Numbered from the stretch's first letter, positions 1 through 5,754 are shown. The stretch is 7,185 nt of DNA from Streptomyces griseus (GCA_943323705.2 CALPIT020000133.1:1-7185), one strand, 5' to 3'. The notes: a model not told the origin generated them from the sequence alone. Translations and numbers: made by a program.

Positions 1-420
1 AATCAAATTATCCAAATCATTCCAGCTAAATTGTTTTTTGGGAAATGTTGGAAATTCTATTTTATCATCAAAAAACTTCAACTCTAATTTTCTGAATGCG
101 ATAAAACCTAAAAAGGCGAAGGTTATATCAAGTAAACCAAAAGCCATCATGCCCAGAAAAAGCCAGCAAATAGAGGCGAAAACAATGGCTATCAACAATA
201 AATTCGAGTTGGTTTTTCTCCTTTTTTTATTAAAAAAATAATTTCCAATTTGTCCAACTAAAATAGAACCTCCAAACAAAGTAAGAAAGTCACTGCTTGG
301 GCTATTGACATGAGACTTCATATAAATAAATCCTGCAGCATTCAAAATGGCTATGAGCACTGTAACTAAACGATAAGTACGATTTTTTTCATCCGGCAAT
401 ATGATGTTGAATTTATGCAT
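1..420 (-). CDS. Small polytopic membrane protein of unknown function, 3' end beyond the window
   Basis: Reading the minus strand from the ATG at 420 gives 140 codons with no stop, so the gene continues past base 1. I do not recognise the family with certainty. The visible part has about four hydrophobic stretches (roughly residues 18-36, 43-63, 73-91 and 92-110). A basic cluster (KKRRK, about 65-69) separates the second and third and probably faces the cytoplasm. After the last helix a soluble segment starts (RKLELKFFDDKIEF, then FSWNDLDNLI), which resembles the start of a small C-terminal beta-rich or PH-like domain seen in uncharacterised Bacteroidota membrane proteins; that resemblance is from memory. 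The start is well fixed, because an in-frame TAA lies directly upstream of the ATG. The first 8 bp overlap the end of the ureohydrolase gene, so the two are very probably co-transcribed and translationally coupled. That the frame is real is supported by its membrane-protein composition and its lack of stops; a 67-codon plus-strand frame over the same bases is a shadow. Confidence 0.72.
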   Translation of the reverse strand, partial: MHKFNIILPDEKNRTYRLVTVLIAILNAAGFIYMKSHVNSPSSDFLTLFGGSILVGQIGNYFFNKKRRKTNSNLLLIAIVFASICWLFLGMMAFGLLDITFAFLGFIAFRKLELKFFDDKIEFPTFPKKQFSWNDLDNLI

Positions 421-1465
421 TTACGGGATTACTTGCCGTTAGTAAATTACAAAGTTTATACAACACACGCGCACCAACATTTTCATCCCATTCATCGTGG
501 CTTACGCCGACTTCATTCAAATCAAATCCTACGATTTTTCTTCCAGATAGATGAACTTTATGAAACAGATAAAAAACCTGTTCAGTTTCTAATCCACCTT
601 GTACAGGTGTTCCTGTGTGTGGACATAATTTTGGATCTAGGCCATCGATATCAAAACTGATGTAAACGTTTTGAGGTAATGTATTCACAATTTCATCCGC
701 AATGGTTTTCCAAGTTTCGCCTTCATATTGGCGGGCTTTGATATTTTTATCGAAGAAAGTCACTACCCTTCCGTTACTGTTGTTGATATAATCTAGTTCT
801 TCCTCACAATAATCTCTAATACCAACTTGAACCAATTTTTTCAAAGCATCAATCTTACCAAGCGCATTGTGCATGATAGACGCATGAGAAAAATTAAATC
901 CTTCGTACGTATCTCTTAAATCACAATGGGCATCTATTTGCAGAATGCCAAAATCATTGTATTTATCAGCAATGGCTTTAAAATAACCAAAAGGAGTACT
1001 GTGATCACCGCCTAACAAACCGACAATTTTTCCAGCATTCATCAAAGCTGTGGTTTGTTCATATACCCAATCATTCAGAAACAAACTGCCCTGATTGATT
1101 TCTTTTAAGGTTTTAGTCATGAATTTATTACTTTCCACAGATTCTCCCTGAGATATAAAGTTGATAAACAATTCAGCTTCTTTTCGGAGGTAATCACTTT
1201 TCATCAAAATCTTCTTATCGCAAGGTCTCATAAAAAAGCCTTGTTTCCAGGCATCTTTATAATCAGGATCATACAAATCCACTTGTAAACTAGCCGTAAA
1301 AACATGGTCTGGGGCCCTTGCTGTTCCTGCGTTATAACTAACAGTTACTTCCCAAGGTATAGGAAGAATTACCAATCGGGAGTCTTCTTCAGAAAAAGGG
1401 AGACCAAAAATATTATTATTGGGATTTCCTACAGAGTTGGGATCAAAATTTGACAAGTCTGCCAT
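413..1465 (-). CDS. Ureohydrolase (agmatinase/arginase family)
   Basis: This is a 350-residue manganese-dependent enzyme of the arginase/agmatinase/formimidoylglutamase superfamily, which hydrolyses a guanidino or formimino group. All six metal ligands of the family can be placed: His155 in GGDHS, Asp178/His180/Asp182 in DAHCD, and Asp272/Asp274 in SFDIDGLDP. His194 (SHAS) and Glu318 (DLNEV) match the arginase catalytic-site histidine and glutamate. The enzyme should therefore be active and cytosolic; no signal peptide is seen. It is longer than typical agmatinases (about 300 residues), with the extra length before the GGDHS motif, roughly residues 60-125. That fits the agmatinase-like subgroup common in Bacteroidota. 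Substrate cannot be decided here: agmatine (to putrescine plus urea), arginine or formiminoglutamate are all possible, and no arginine decarboxylase or histidine-degradation gene is adjacent. A -7 type promoter lies 22 nt upstream of the ATG. The gene is the first of a leftward unit with the overlapping membrane-protein gene. Confidence 0.93.
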   Translation of the reverse strand: MADLSNFDPNSVGNPNNNIFGLPFSEEDSRLVILPIPWEVTVSYNAGTARAPDHVFTASLQVDLYDPDYKDAWKQGFFMRPCDKKILMKSDYLRKEAELFINFISQGESVESNKFMTKTLKEINQGSLFLNDWVYEQTTALMNAGKIVGLLGGDHSTPFGYFKAIADKYNDFGILQIDAHCDLRDTYEGFNFSHASIMHNALGKIDALKKLVQVGIRDYCEEELDYINNSNGRVVTFFDKNIKARQYEGETWKTIADEIVNTLPQNVYISFDIDGLDPKLCPHTGTPVQGGLETEQVFYLFHKVHLSGRKIVGFDLNEVGVSHDEWDENVGARVLYKLCNLLTASNPVNA

Positions 1466-1487
1466 AGCTATTTTTAATTATTGACCG

Positions 1488-1495
1488 CAAAGATA
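1488..1495 (-). promoter_or_regulatory. Bacteroidota-type -7 promoter element for the ureohydrolase gene
   Basis: On the minus strand this reads TATCTTTG, a perfect match to the Bacteroidota -7 consensus TANNTTTG. It ends 22 nt before the ATG at 1465, giving a short leader. No clear TTG (-33 element) is present at the usual 19-21 bp upstream; only T-rich sequence is seen there. The consensus is established knowledge; its use here is inferred. Confidence 0.55.
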
Positions 1496-1557
1496 ATTGA
1501 AGATTATTTTTATTCTCTAAAATTATCAAATATCTATTCGCAAACATCGAATTCAAT

Positions 1558-1565
1558 TACCTTTG
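1558..1565 (+). promoter_or_regulatory. Bacteroidota-type -7 promoter element for ccmE-ccmF
   Basis: TACCTTTG matches the -7 consensus TANNTTTG perfectly and ends 16 nt before the ccmE ATG. A weak -33 candidate (TTC at 1537-1539) lies 18 bp upstream of it. With initiation a few bases downstream of the box, the leader would be only about 10 nt, in keeping with the lack of a Shine-Dalgarno sequence. Confidence 0.58.
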
Positions 1566-1581
1566 CCACAAATTCAGAATT

Positions 1582-2016
1582 ATGAAAAAAACGCATATTG
1601 TTATCCTCATTGGAATTGCGGCCATGATTGTGGGATTGCTAGTATTTTCTGTTGATTTTTCTACCTATGATACCATAAATTCTGCCAAAGAAAAAGAAGG
1701 AAAGTTTGTTCACATCATTGCCAAGTTAGACAAAACCCAACCTATTGAGTACGACCCGATAAAAGACCCTAACTATCTTTCTTTTTATGCTATAGACAGC
1801 TTGGGTGGTAGCACAAAAGTCATTTACCACAATAGCAAGCCTACTGATTTAGAAAAAAGCGAGCGAGTGGTGTTGAAAGGCAAAATGCAAAAAGACTATT
1901 TTGATTGTAAAGATATTTTGTTGAAATGTCCAAGTAAATACAAAGACGACAAAAAAAATCTTGAAAAAAACATGAACGAACAAACCGATATTTCTGATAC
2001 CGGGAAAAAATATTAA
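1582..2016 (+). CDS. ccmE: Cytochrome c maturation haem chaperone CcmE, Cys-type
   Basis: CcmE receives haem exported by the CcmABCD machinery, holds it covalently in the periplasm and hands it to the CcmF haem lyase. The 144-residue protein has the family layout: a single N-terminal membrane anchor (about residues 5-23), then a small OB-fold beta domain (about 38-112), then a hydrophilic, Lys-rich tail. The haem-binding site is Cys116-Pro-Ser-Lys-Tyr120, a CxxxY motif replacing the HxxxY of proteobacterial CcmE. Cys-type CcmE is known from archaea and Desulfovibrio and, as I recall, is usual in Bacteroidota, so this is a variant rather than a damaged protein. A second cysteine, Cys109, lies seven residues earlier. 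The identification rests on this motif, on length and topology, and on ccmF starting 2 bp downstream. The ATG at 1582 is chosen because the membrane anchor begins directly after it and the promoter box ends 16 nt upstream. Sequence similarity in the beta domain is modest by eye. Confidence 0.88.
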   Translation: MKKTHIVILIGIAAMIVGLLVFSVDFSTYDTINSAKEKEGKFVHIIAKLDKTQPIEYDPIKDPNYLSFYAIDSLGGSTKVIYHNSKPTDLEKSERVVLKGKMQKDYFDCKDILLKCPSKYKDDKKNLEKNMNEQTDISDTGKKY

Positions 2017-2018
2017 GC

Positions 2019-4580
2019 ATGATTAAATTTGAAGGCGAGCATTTATTACCGGGTCAGATTGGCCATTTGTTTATCATAGTAGCTTTAGTAGCTTCTTTAA
2101 TTTCATTGATATCTTTTTTTTCCGCATCCCGAACCTCAGACTTAATTGAAAAATCCAATTGGGAAAAAATTGCAAAGTTTGCATTTGTAACTCAGGCATT
2201 AAGCATCTTCATCATCTTCGGTGTTATTTTATTTATATGCAGCCATCACTATTACGAATACATGTATGCATACAAACATGCTTCAAGAGAGTTAGAATAT
2301 AAATATTTGCTTGCTTGTGTTTGGGAAGGTCAAGAAGGCAGCTTTTTGTTGTGGTCGATATGGCATGCTGTTATAGGTTTGTTTATCGTATTCAATAAAA
2401 ACGAACAAATAAAAACCATTTGGCGAGCACCAGTAATGTCTGTCGTTTCTCTTGCGCAGTTTTTTTTAATGCTGATGATTTTGGGTATCTACTTTTTTGA
2501 TATTAGAATTGGCAATAGTCCTTTTACCTTAACACGCAACGAAATTCAAGCCCCGATATTTTCCAGACCCGATTATTTGAATTTCGTAAAAGATGGTATG
2601 GGATTGAACGTATTACTTAGAAATTACTGGATGGTAATACACCCTCCTATTTTGTTTTTGGGATTTGCTTCAACGATTGTTCCATTCGCATTTGCTTATG
2701 CCGGCTTGCAAACAAAGCGCCATACAGAATGGATAAAAACTGTTTTACCATGGGCTTTATTCAGCGCTTGTGTATTGGGTGTAGGCATCATGATGGGTGG
2801 CAAATGGGCTTATGAATCCTTAAGCTTTGGTGGTTACTGGGCCTGGGATCCGGTAGAAAACGCATCTCTTGTTCCATGGCTAATTTTAATTGCTGGCATT
2901 CATACCATGCTTATCTATCAGTCTACAGAAAGATCATTGAGTGCAAGCTATCTTTTTGCCATACTCAGTTTTGTATTTGTATTGTATTCAACTTTCTTAA
3001 CAAGAACAGGCATATTAGGAGACACTTCTGTACATGCATTTACAGAAGCAGGGAAAGCCATCAACATTATGATTGGCATCTTCGTGTTAACATTCACGTT
3101 ACCCGCATTAGGATTATTTTTTTCTAGACTTAAACATATCCCTACGATTCACAAAGAAGAAGAAATGAATTCTCGGGAATTTTTTATGTTCATCGGCTCT
3201 TTGGTATTTTTCCTTTCATCCATGTTCATCATCATCATTACTTCGATTCCTGTATATAGTAAAACACCATTTTTAAAAGACCTCATTATCAAAATACATG
3301 GCGGGCCATTAGCCATGCCAGAAGATGCTGAATTCATCTATAACAAAGTGATGATCATGGTTGCTGTAATCATCGGATTCTTAACTGGAATTGCACAATA
3401 CCTGAAATACAAAGCCACACCAAAAGGTTATTTATTTAAAAAGATTATCATTCCAATTATTGCAGCTTCTTTAATAAGTACAATTATATTTCTTGTATAT
3501 CCATTTACGTTTCAAAAACATGGTATAGGATTTCTTGTTGCCATTTATATCGGATTTTTCTTTATGGTTTATGCAGCGATTTCCAATGCCTTGTACATTT
3601 CAATCGTTCTCAAAAACAACTTCAAATTTGCCGGTGGCTCAATTGCACATACAGGGTTTGCTCTGATGATTGCAGGTATGCTCATTTCAAGTAGCAATAA
3701 AGTGGTAATTAGCGACAGCAAAGTAAATGGGATAACCGTTCCCGTTAGTGAAGACGCAACGGGCAAAAAAACTGAAGATCCTACTGAAAATCTAACTTTA
3801 ATTAGAGATTTACCCACTCGTATGGGGGAATATGAAGTCACCTATCGTTCTGATTCTTCAGGTAATGAAACTGGCAGAAAATTCTATTCTTTATATTTCG
3901 ACAAAAAAGGAAAAGATAAAAAATCAACTGAACAGTTTGTGGTAAAACCTGATGTATACATCATGAAAGACAACAACATGAGCAGCAACCCGGATACCAA
4001 ATCTTATTTGACTAAAGATGTATTTACTTACATTTCATTCGCGATGAATGATAAAGAAAACAAGGATACGGCTTTATTTAAAGAAGTAGTTATTGGCGAA
4101 GGGGAAAAAGGATATTACAGAAATGGCTATTATATTTTAAATAAGGTTATCAAAAACCCCAATAATGAAAAATATCATTTCACTGAAAATGATGTGGCGT
4201 TGATGGCCGATGTAACATTTGTAAGTAAAGACAGTATGCATTATCGTGCCATGCCTTTAATACAAGCGAGCAGCACAGGAATTGTTCAGTTAGATGACAC
4301 CCTTTATGCTCAAAATATTTATGTACGTTTTGCCGGCGTCACCGATAACCAAAAAATCAAATTGGCGATCAAAGAATCAGAAAGTTTGATAGATTTTGTA
4401 ACTGTAAAATCCTATGTATTTCCTTATATCAATTTGGTTTGGCTGGGGTTAATCATCATGGCGTTTGGCATCATTCTCAGTATGGTAAAACGTGCTCAAT
4501 TCGGACCTAGATTAACTGCTGCGATATTGATTCTTTCTACGATTGGGTTGGTGTATATGTTTTTGTTTGCGAATGCTTAG
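2019..4580 (+). CDS. ccmF: Cytochrome c haem lyase CcmF (CcsA/CcmF family)
   Basis: This integral membrane protein catalyses or presents the thioether ligation of haem from CcmE to the CxxCH motif of apocytochromes c. Several family hallmarks are visible in the 853 residues. WEGQEGSFLLW lies at about 102-112. The tryptophan-rich haem-handling motif runs from GGYWAWDPVENAS at 271-283 to Trp287. The four expected haem-ligand histidines are His208 (IHPP), His295 (GIHTM), His339 (SVHAF) and His544 (AHTG); by position they match the two periplasmic and two membrane histidines of E. coli CcmF. I count about 14 hydrophobic helices up to residue 558, then a large soluble block (about 559-801), then two helices (about 802-822 and 833-851). 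The protein is about 200 residues longer than E. coli CcmF (647), and most of the excess is in that soluble block, expected to be periplasmic. The ATG is 2 bp after the ccmE stop, which suggests translational coupling. CcmA, B, C, G and H are not in the window. Confidence 0.94.
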   Translation: MIKFEGEHLLPGQIGHLFIIVALVASLISLISFFSASRTSDLIEKSNWEKIAKFAFVTQALSIFIIFGVILFICSHHYYEYMYAYKHASRELEYKYLLACVWEGQEGSFLLWSIWHAVIGLFIVFNKNEQIKTIWRAPVMSVVSLAQFFLMLMILGIYFFDIRIGNSPFTLTRNEIQAPIFSRPDYLNFVKDGMGLNVLLRNYWMVIHPPILFLGFASTIVPFAFAYAGLQTKRHTEWIKTVLPWALFSACVLGVGIMMGGKWAYESLSFGGYWAWDPVENASLVPWLILIAGIHTMLIYQSTERSLSASYLFAILSFVFVLYSTFLTRTGILGDTSVHAFTEAGKAINIMIGIFVLTFTLPALGLFFSRLKHIPTIHKEEEMNSREFFMFIGSLVFFLSSMFIIIITSIPVYSKTPFLKDLIIKIHGGPLAMPEDAEFIYNKVMIMVAVIIGFLTGIAQYLKYKATPKGYLFKKIIIPIIAASLISTIIFLVYPFTFQKHGIGFLVAIYIGFFFMVYAAISNALYISIVLKNNFKFAGGSIAHTGFALMIAGMLISSSNKVVISDSKVNGITVPVSEDATGKKTEDPTENLTLIRDLPTRMGEYEVTYRSDSSGNETGRKFYSLYFDKKGKDKKSTEQFVVKPDVYIMKDNNMSSNPDTKSYLTKDVFTYISFAMNDKENKDTALFKEVVIGEGEKGYYRNGYYILNKVIKNPNNEKYHFTENDVALMADVTFVSKDSMHYRAMPLIQASSTGIVQLDDTLYAQNIYVRFAGVTDNQKIKLAIKESESLIDFVTVKSYVFPYINLVWLGLIIMAFGIILSMVKRAQFGPRLTAAILILSTIGLVYMFLFANA

Positions 4581-4582
4581 GG

Positions 4583-4700
4583 GTTTAAACGTTTAATGGT
4601 TTAAAACGCTGCGCTGGTTTAATGGTTGGTATGCCAACGAAGGTCTCTGACCGAGATGTGAGATCTGTTTAAATTTCTATTTTTTTTAAACGGTTTAAAA
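4583..4700. repeat. Cluster of GTTTAA direct and inverted repeats
   Basis: The 11-mer GTTTAATGGTT occurs at 4591-4601 and again at 4617-4627. GTTTAAAC at 4583-4590 is palindromic, and TTTTAAAC-G-GTTTAAAA at 4684-4700 is an inverted repeat with 8-bp arms. GTTTAAA at 4667-4673 can also pair with TTTAAAC at 4685-4691. Two small hairpins sit between: GTTGG-TATG-CCAAC at 4625-4638 and GGTC-TCT-GACC at 4642-4652. The cluster begins 3 bp after the ccmF stop codon. It could be degenerate mobile-element or REP-type DNA; this is inference. Confidence 0.5.
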
Positions 4701-4704
4701 TTGT

Positions 4705-4730
4705 ACGAATTAATAATTCGTGAATTCGTG
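4705..4730. repeat. 17-bp palindrome plus tandem octamer
   Basis: ACGAATT-AAT-AATTCGT at 4705-4721 is a perfect inverted repeat with 7-bp arms and a 3-nt loop. Its right arm begins the first of two head-to-tail copies of AATTCGTG, at 4715-4722 and 4723-4730. The phrase recalls intergenic repeats seen in other Bacteroidota genomes, but that is from memory. Confidence 0.6.
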
Positions 4731-4748
4731 GCTATCTATTTCACCATA

Positions 4749-4763
4749 CGTTCCTATGGAACG
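4749..4763. repeat. REP-like hairpin 1
   Basis: CGTTCC-TAT-GGAACG is a perfect inverted repeat with 6-bp arms and a 3-nt loop. Its core GTTCC-TAT-GGAAC differs by one loop base from the hairpin 47 bp further on, making a pair. Such paired hairpins resemble REP elements moved by IS200-like RAYT transposases; no such transposase gene is in the window. Confidence 0.62.
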
Positions 4764-4795
4764 AATCATAAATCATCATTTCGGGCTATAGACTA

Positions 4796-4814
4796 TATGT
4801 TCCGATGGAACATA
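4796..4814. repeat. REP-like hairpin 2
   Basis: TATGTTCC-GAT-GGAACATA is a perfect inverted repeat with 8-bp arms and a 3-nt loop. It shares the GTTCC-NAT-GGAAC core of hairpin 1. A third small palindrome, TATAG-A-CTATA at 4787-4797, abuts and partly overlaps its left arm. Confidence 0.62.
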
Positions 4815-4866
4815 AATGCAAAACTACAATTAGGGACAACAAATCAAAATATAAAACACCAATCAA

Positions 4867-4895
4867 CTTCCCCCTTGGGGGATAGAGGGGGCTTC
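4867..4895. repeat. C5/G5 intergenic element
   Basis: CCCCC at 4870-4874 is followed by two GGGGG tracts at 4877-4881 and 4887-4891, flanked on both sides by CTT. The 2-nt gap to the first G tract is too tight for a hairpin loop, so pairing with the second is more likely, or the two tracts compete. In otherwise AT-rich DNA this block stands out. Similar C5/G5 intergenic sequences recur in Bacteroidota genomes as I recall, so it is probably a dispersed repeat rather than gene-specific. Confidence 0.5.
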
Positions 4896-4964
4896 CAAAC
4901 ATTCTTAATAAATTTTAACATTTCCCCTCCTCATTATCAGGTTACAAAAATTACTAAATCCGTA

Positions 4965-4993
4965 TTAATCAAAGTTTTTATTCAGTAAATTTA
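4965..4993 (+). promoter_or_regulatory. Candidate promoter of the DUF4294 gene
   Basis: TAAATTTA at 4986-4993 matches seven of eight positions of the -7 consensus TANNTTTG, and TTA at 4965-4967 could be a degenerate -33 element with an 18-bp spacer. If it is used, transcription would start near the ATG at 4998, which makes the in-frame ATG at 5010 the better translation start. The AT-rich context makes chance matches likely. Confidence 0.3.
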
Positions 4994-4997
4994 CACG

Positions 4998-5645
4998 ATG
5001 CATTTTCCGATGTTGAAAAGTCTCAGTCTAAAATCGACTACATTATTTTTGCTGGTTATTTTATCGGCGACAATATCTTTTTCACAACAATCGATTAATG
5101 ATACTTTACAATTGCAAGCCATTATTTATCAAGGCGACACCATTCCAATGAGTGTACTCAGCAACATTTATGTTCAATCACGTCTTACCAATAGTCAGAA
5201 AGAAGCCTTAGCCAGATACAACAGATTGAGAAATGCTGTTTATGTAACTTACCCATATGCCAGAAAAGCCGGTATTATCCTAAATGATATCAACGCTCAC
5301 CTTGTCAATATCTCCGATAAAAAAGAACGAAAAAAATACATCAATTCCAGAGATAAAGAACTAAAAAAAGAATTCACCACACCTATTACCAATCTTACCG
5401 TTTATCAGGGCAAAATTTTAATGAAGCTGATCAACCGAGAAACAAGTAATAATTGCTATGAAATCATCAAGGAATATCAGGGTGGTTTGACAGCCAGGGT
5501 GTATCAAACCGTAGCTTTTTTCTTTAGTAGCAATCTTAAACAACCATACGATTCTAAAAACGAAGACCTTGCCATAGAAAAAATAGTCCGGGAGGTACAG
5601 CGTCTTTATGGTTATGCAGAAATTTCAAAGTCGCAAAATTTGTGA
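4998..5645 (+). CDS. Secreted DUF4294 protein
   Basis: This 215-residue protein matches DUF4294, a family of unknown function largely confined to Bacteroidota; recognition is from its characteristic segments. Those are the YNRLRNAVYVTYPYARKAG block at about 74-92, a central Lys/Arg/Glu-rich helical stretch (about 108-127), LMKLINRET at about 141-149, and a C-terminal segment ending VREVQRLYGY. The N-terminus is a signal peptide, with a hydrophobic core at about 13-26 and a likely signal-peptidase I site after SFS (residues 27-29), before QQ. No lipobox cysteine is present, so the mature protein is probably free in the periplasm. The start is ambiguous: the ATG at 4998 gives the longest frame, while the ATG at 5010 (residue 5) gives an equally good signal peptide and sits 16 nt after a promoter-like box, the same spacing seen at ccmE. 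The gene is flanked by a repeat-rich gap and a 109-bp gap and is probably monocistronic. No enzymatic motif is evident to me. Confidence 0.85.
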   Translation: MHFPMLKSLSLKSTTLFLLVILSATISFSQQSINDTLQLQAIIYQGDTIPMSVLSNIYVQSRLTNSQKEALARYNRLRNAVYVTYPYARKAGIILNDINAHLVNISDKKERKKYINSRDKELKKEFTTPITNLTVYQGKILMKLINRETSNNCYEIIKEYQGGLTARVYQTVAFFFSSNLKQPYDSKNEDLAIEKIVREVQRLYGYAEISKSQNL

Positions 5646-5754
5646 TTAAGAATATTCCCAATTACTTCACAAATGCTAAACAAGTGCTGTATTCTCAGCT
5701 AATTAAGTTAACTTGCATGGGCTTTATTTTTATTCAAAATATCAGTTTTTATTA

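Larger units (their letters stand above)
4581..4997. other. Gene-free, repeat-rich intergenic region
   Basis: I find no credible gene in these 417 bp. The only long open frame (4701-4988, TTG start) translates to sequence built from palindromes and low-complexity DNA and resembles no protein I know. The stretch holds, in order: GTTTAA-type direct and inverted repeats (4583-4700), a perfect 17-bp palindrome with a tandem octamer (4705-4730), two related hairpins (4749-4814), a C5/G5 element (4867-4895), and the leader of the DUF4294 gene. One or more of these structures may end ccmF transcription, but none has the classical GC stem followed by a T-run. Confidence 0.7.

Noticed and set aside
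38..241. 67-codon open frame on the plus strand
   Set aside because: It is antisense to a longer uninterrupted minus-strand frame with clear membrane helices and a forced start; it is Lys-rich because it mirrors Phe-rich codons.
415..660. 81-codon plus-strand open frame
   Set aside because: It lies antisense within the ureohydrolase gene, which has all six metal ligands.
2876..3841. Three short open frames on either strand (2876-3127, 3149-3337, 3569-3841)
   Set aside because: All lie inside ccmF, whose frame carries the family motifs throughout.
4667..4691. Rho-independent terminator for ccmF
   Set aside because: The stem is AT-only and the T-run is in the loop, not after the stem, so the classical form is absent.
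4870..4891. Possible G-quadruplex
   Set aside because: Only two G tracts are present where four are needed, so an intramolecular quadruplex cannot form.
4701..4988. 95-codon open frame on the plus strand with TTG start
   Set aside because: It runs through the palindromes and the C5/G5 element, has no recognisable domain, and its composition reflects repeat DNA rather than protein.
5686..5714. Weak hairpin GCTG-TATTCT-CAGC and the palindrome AAGTTAACTT before bshB1
   Set aside because: The stems are 4-5 bp in AT-rich DNA and are expected by chance; neither looks like a terminator or a known operator.
5713..5754. 14-residue upstream extension of bshB1 from a TTG
   Set aside because: The extension is not typical of BshB1, and the internal ATG at 5755 gives the standard family N-terminus.
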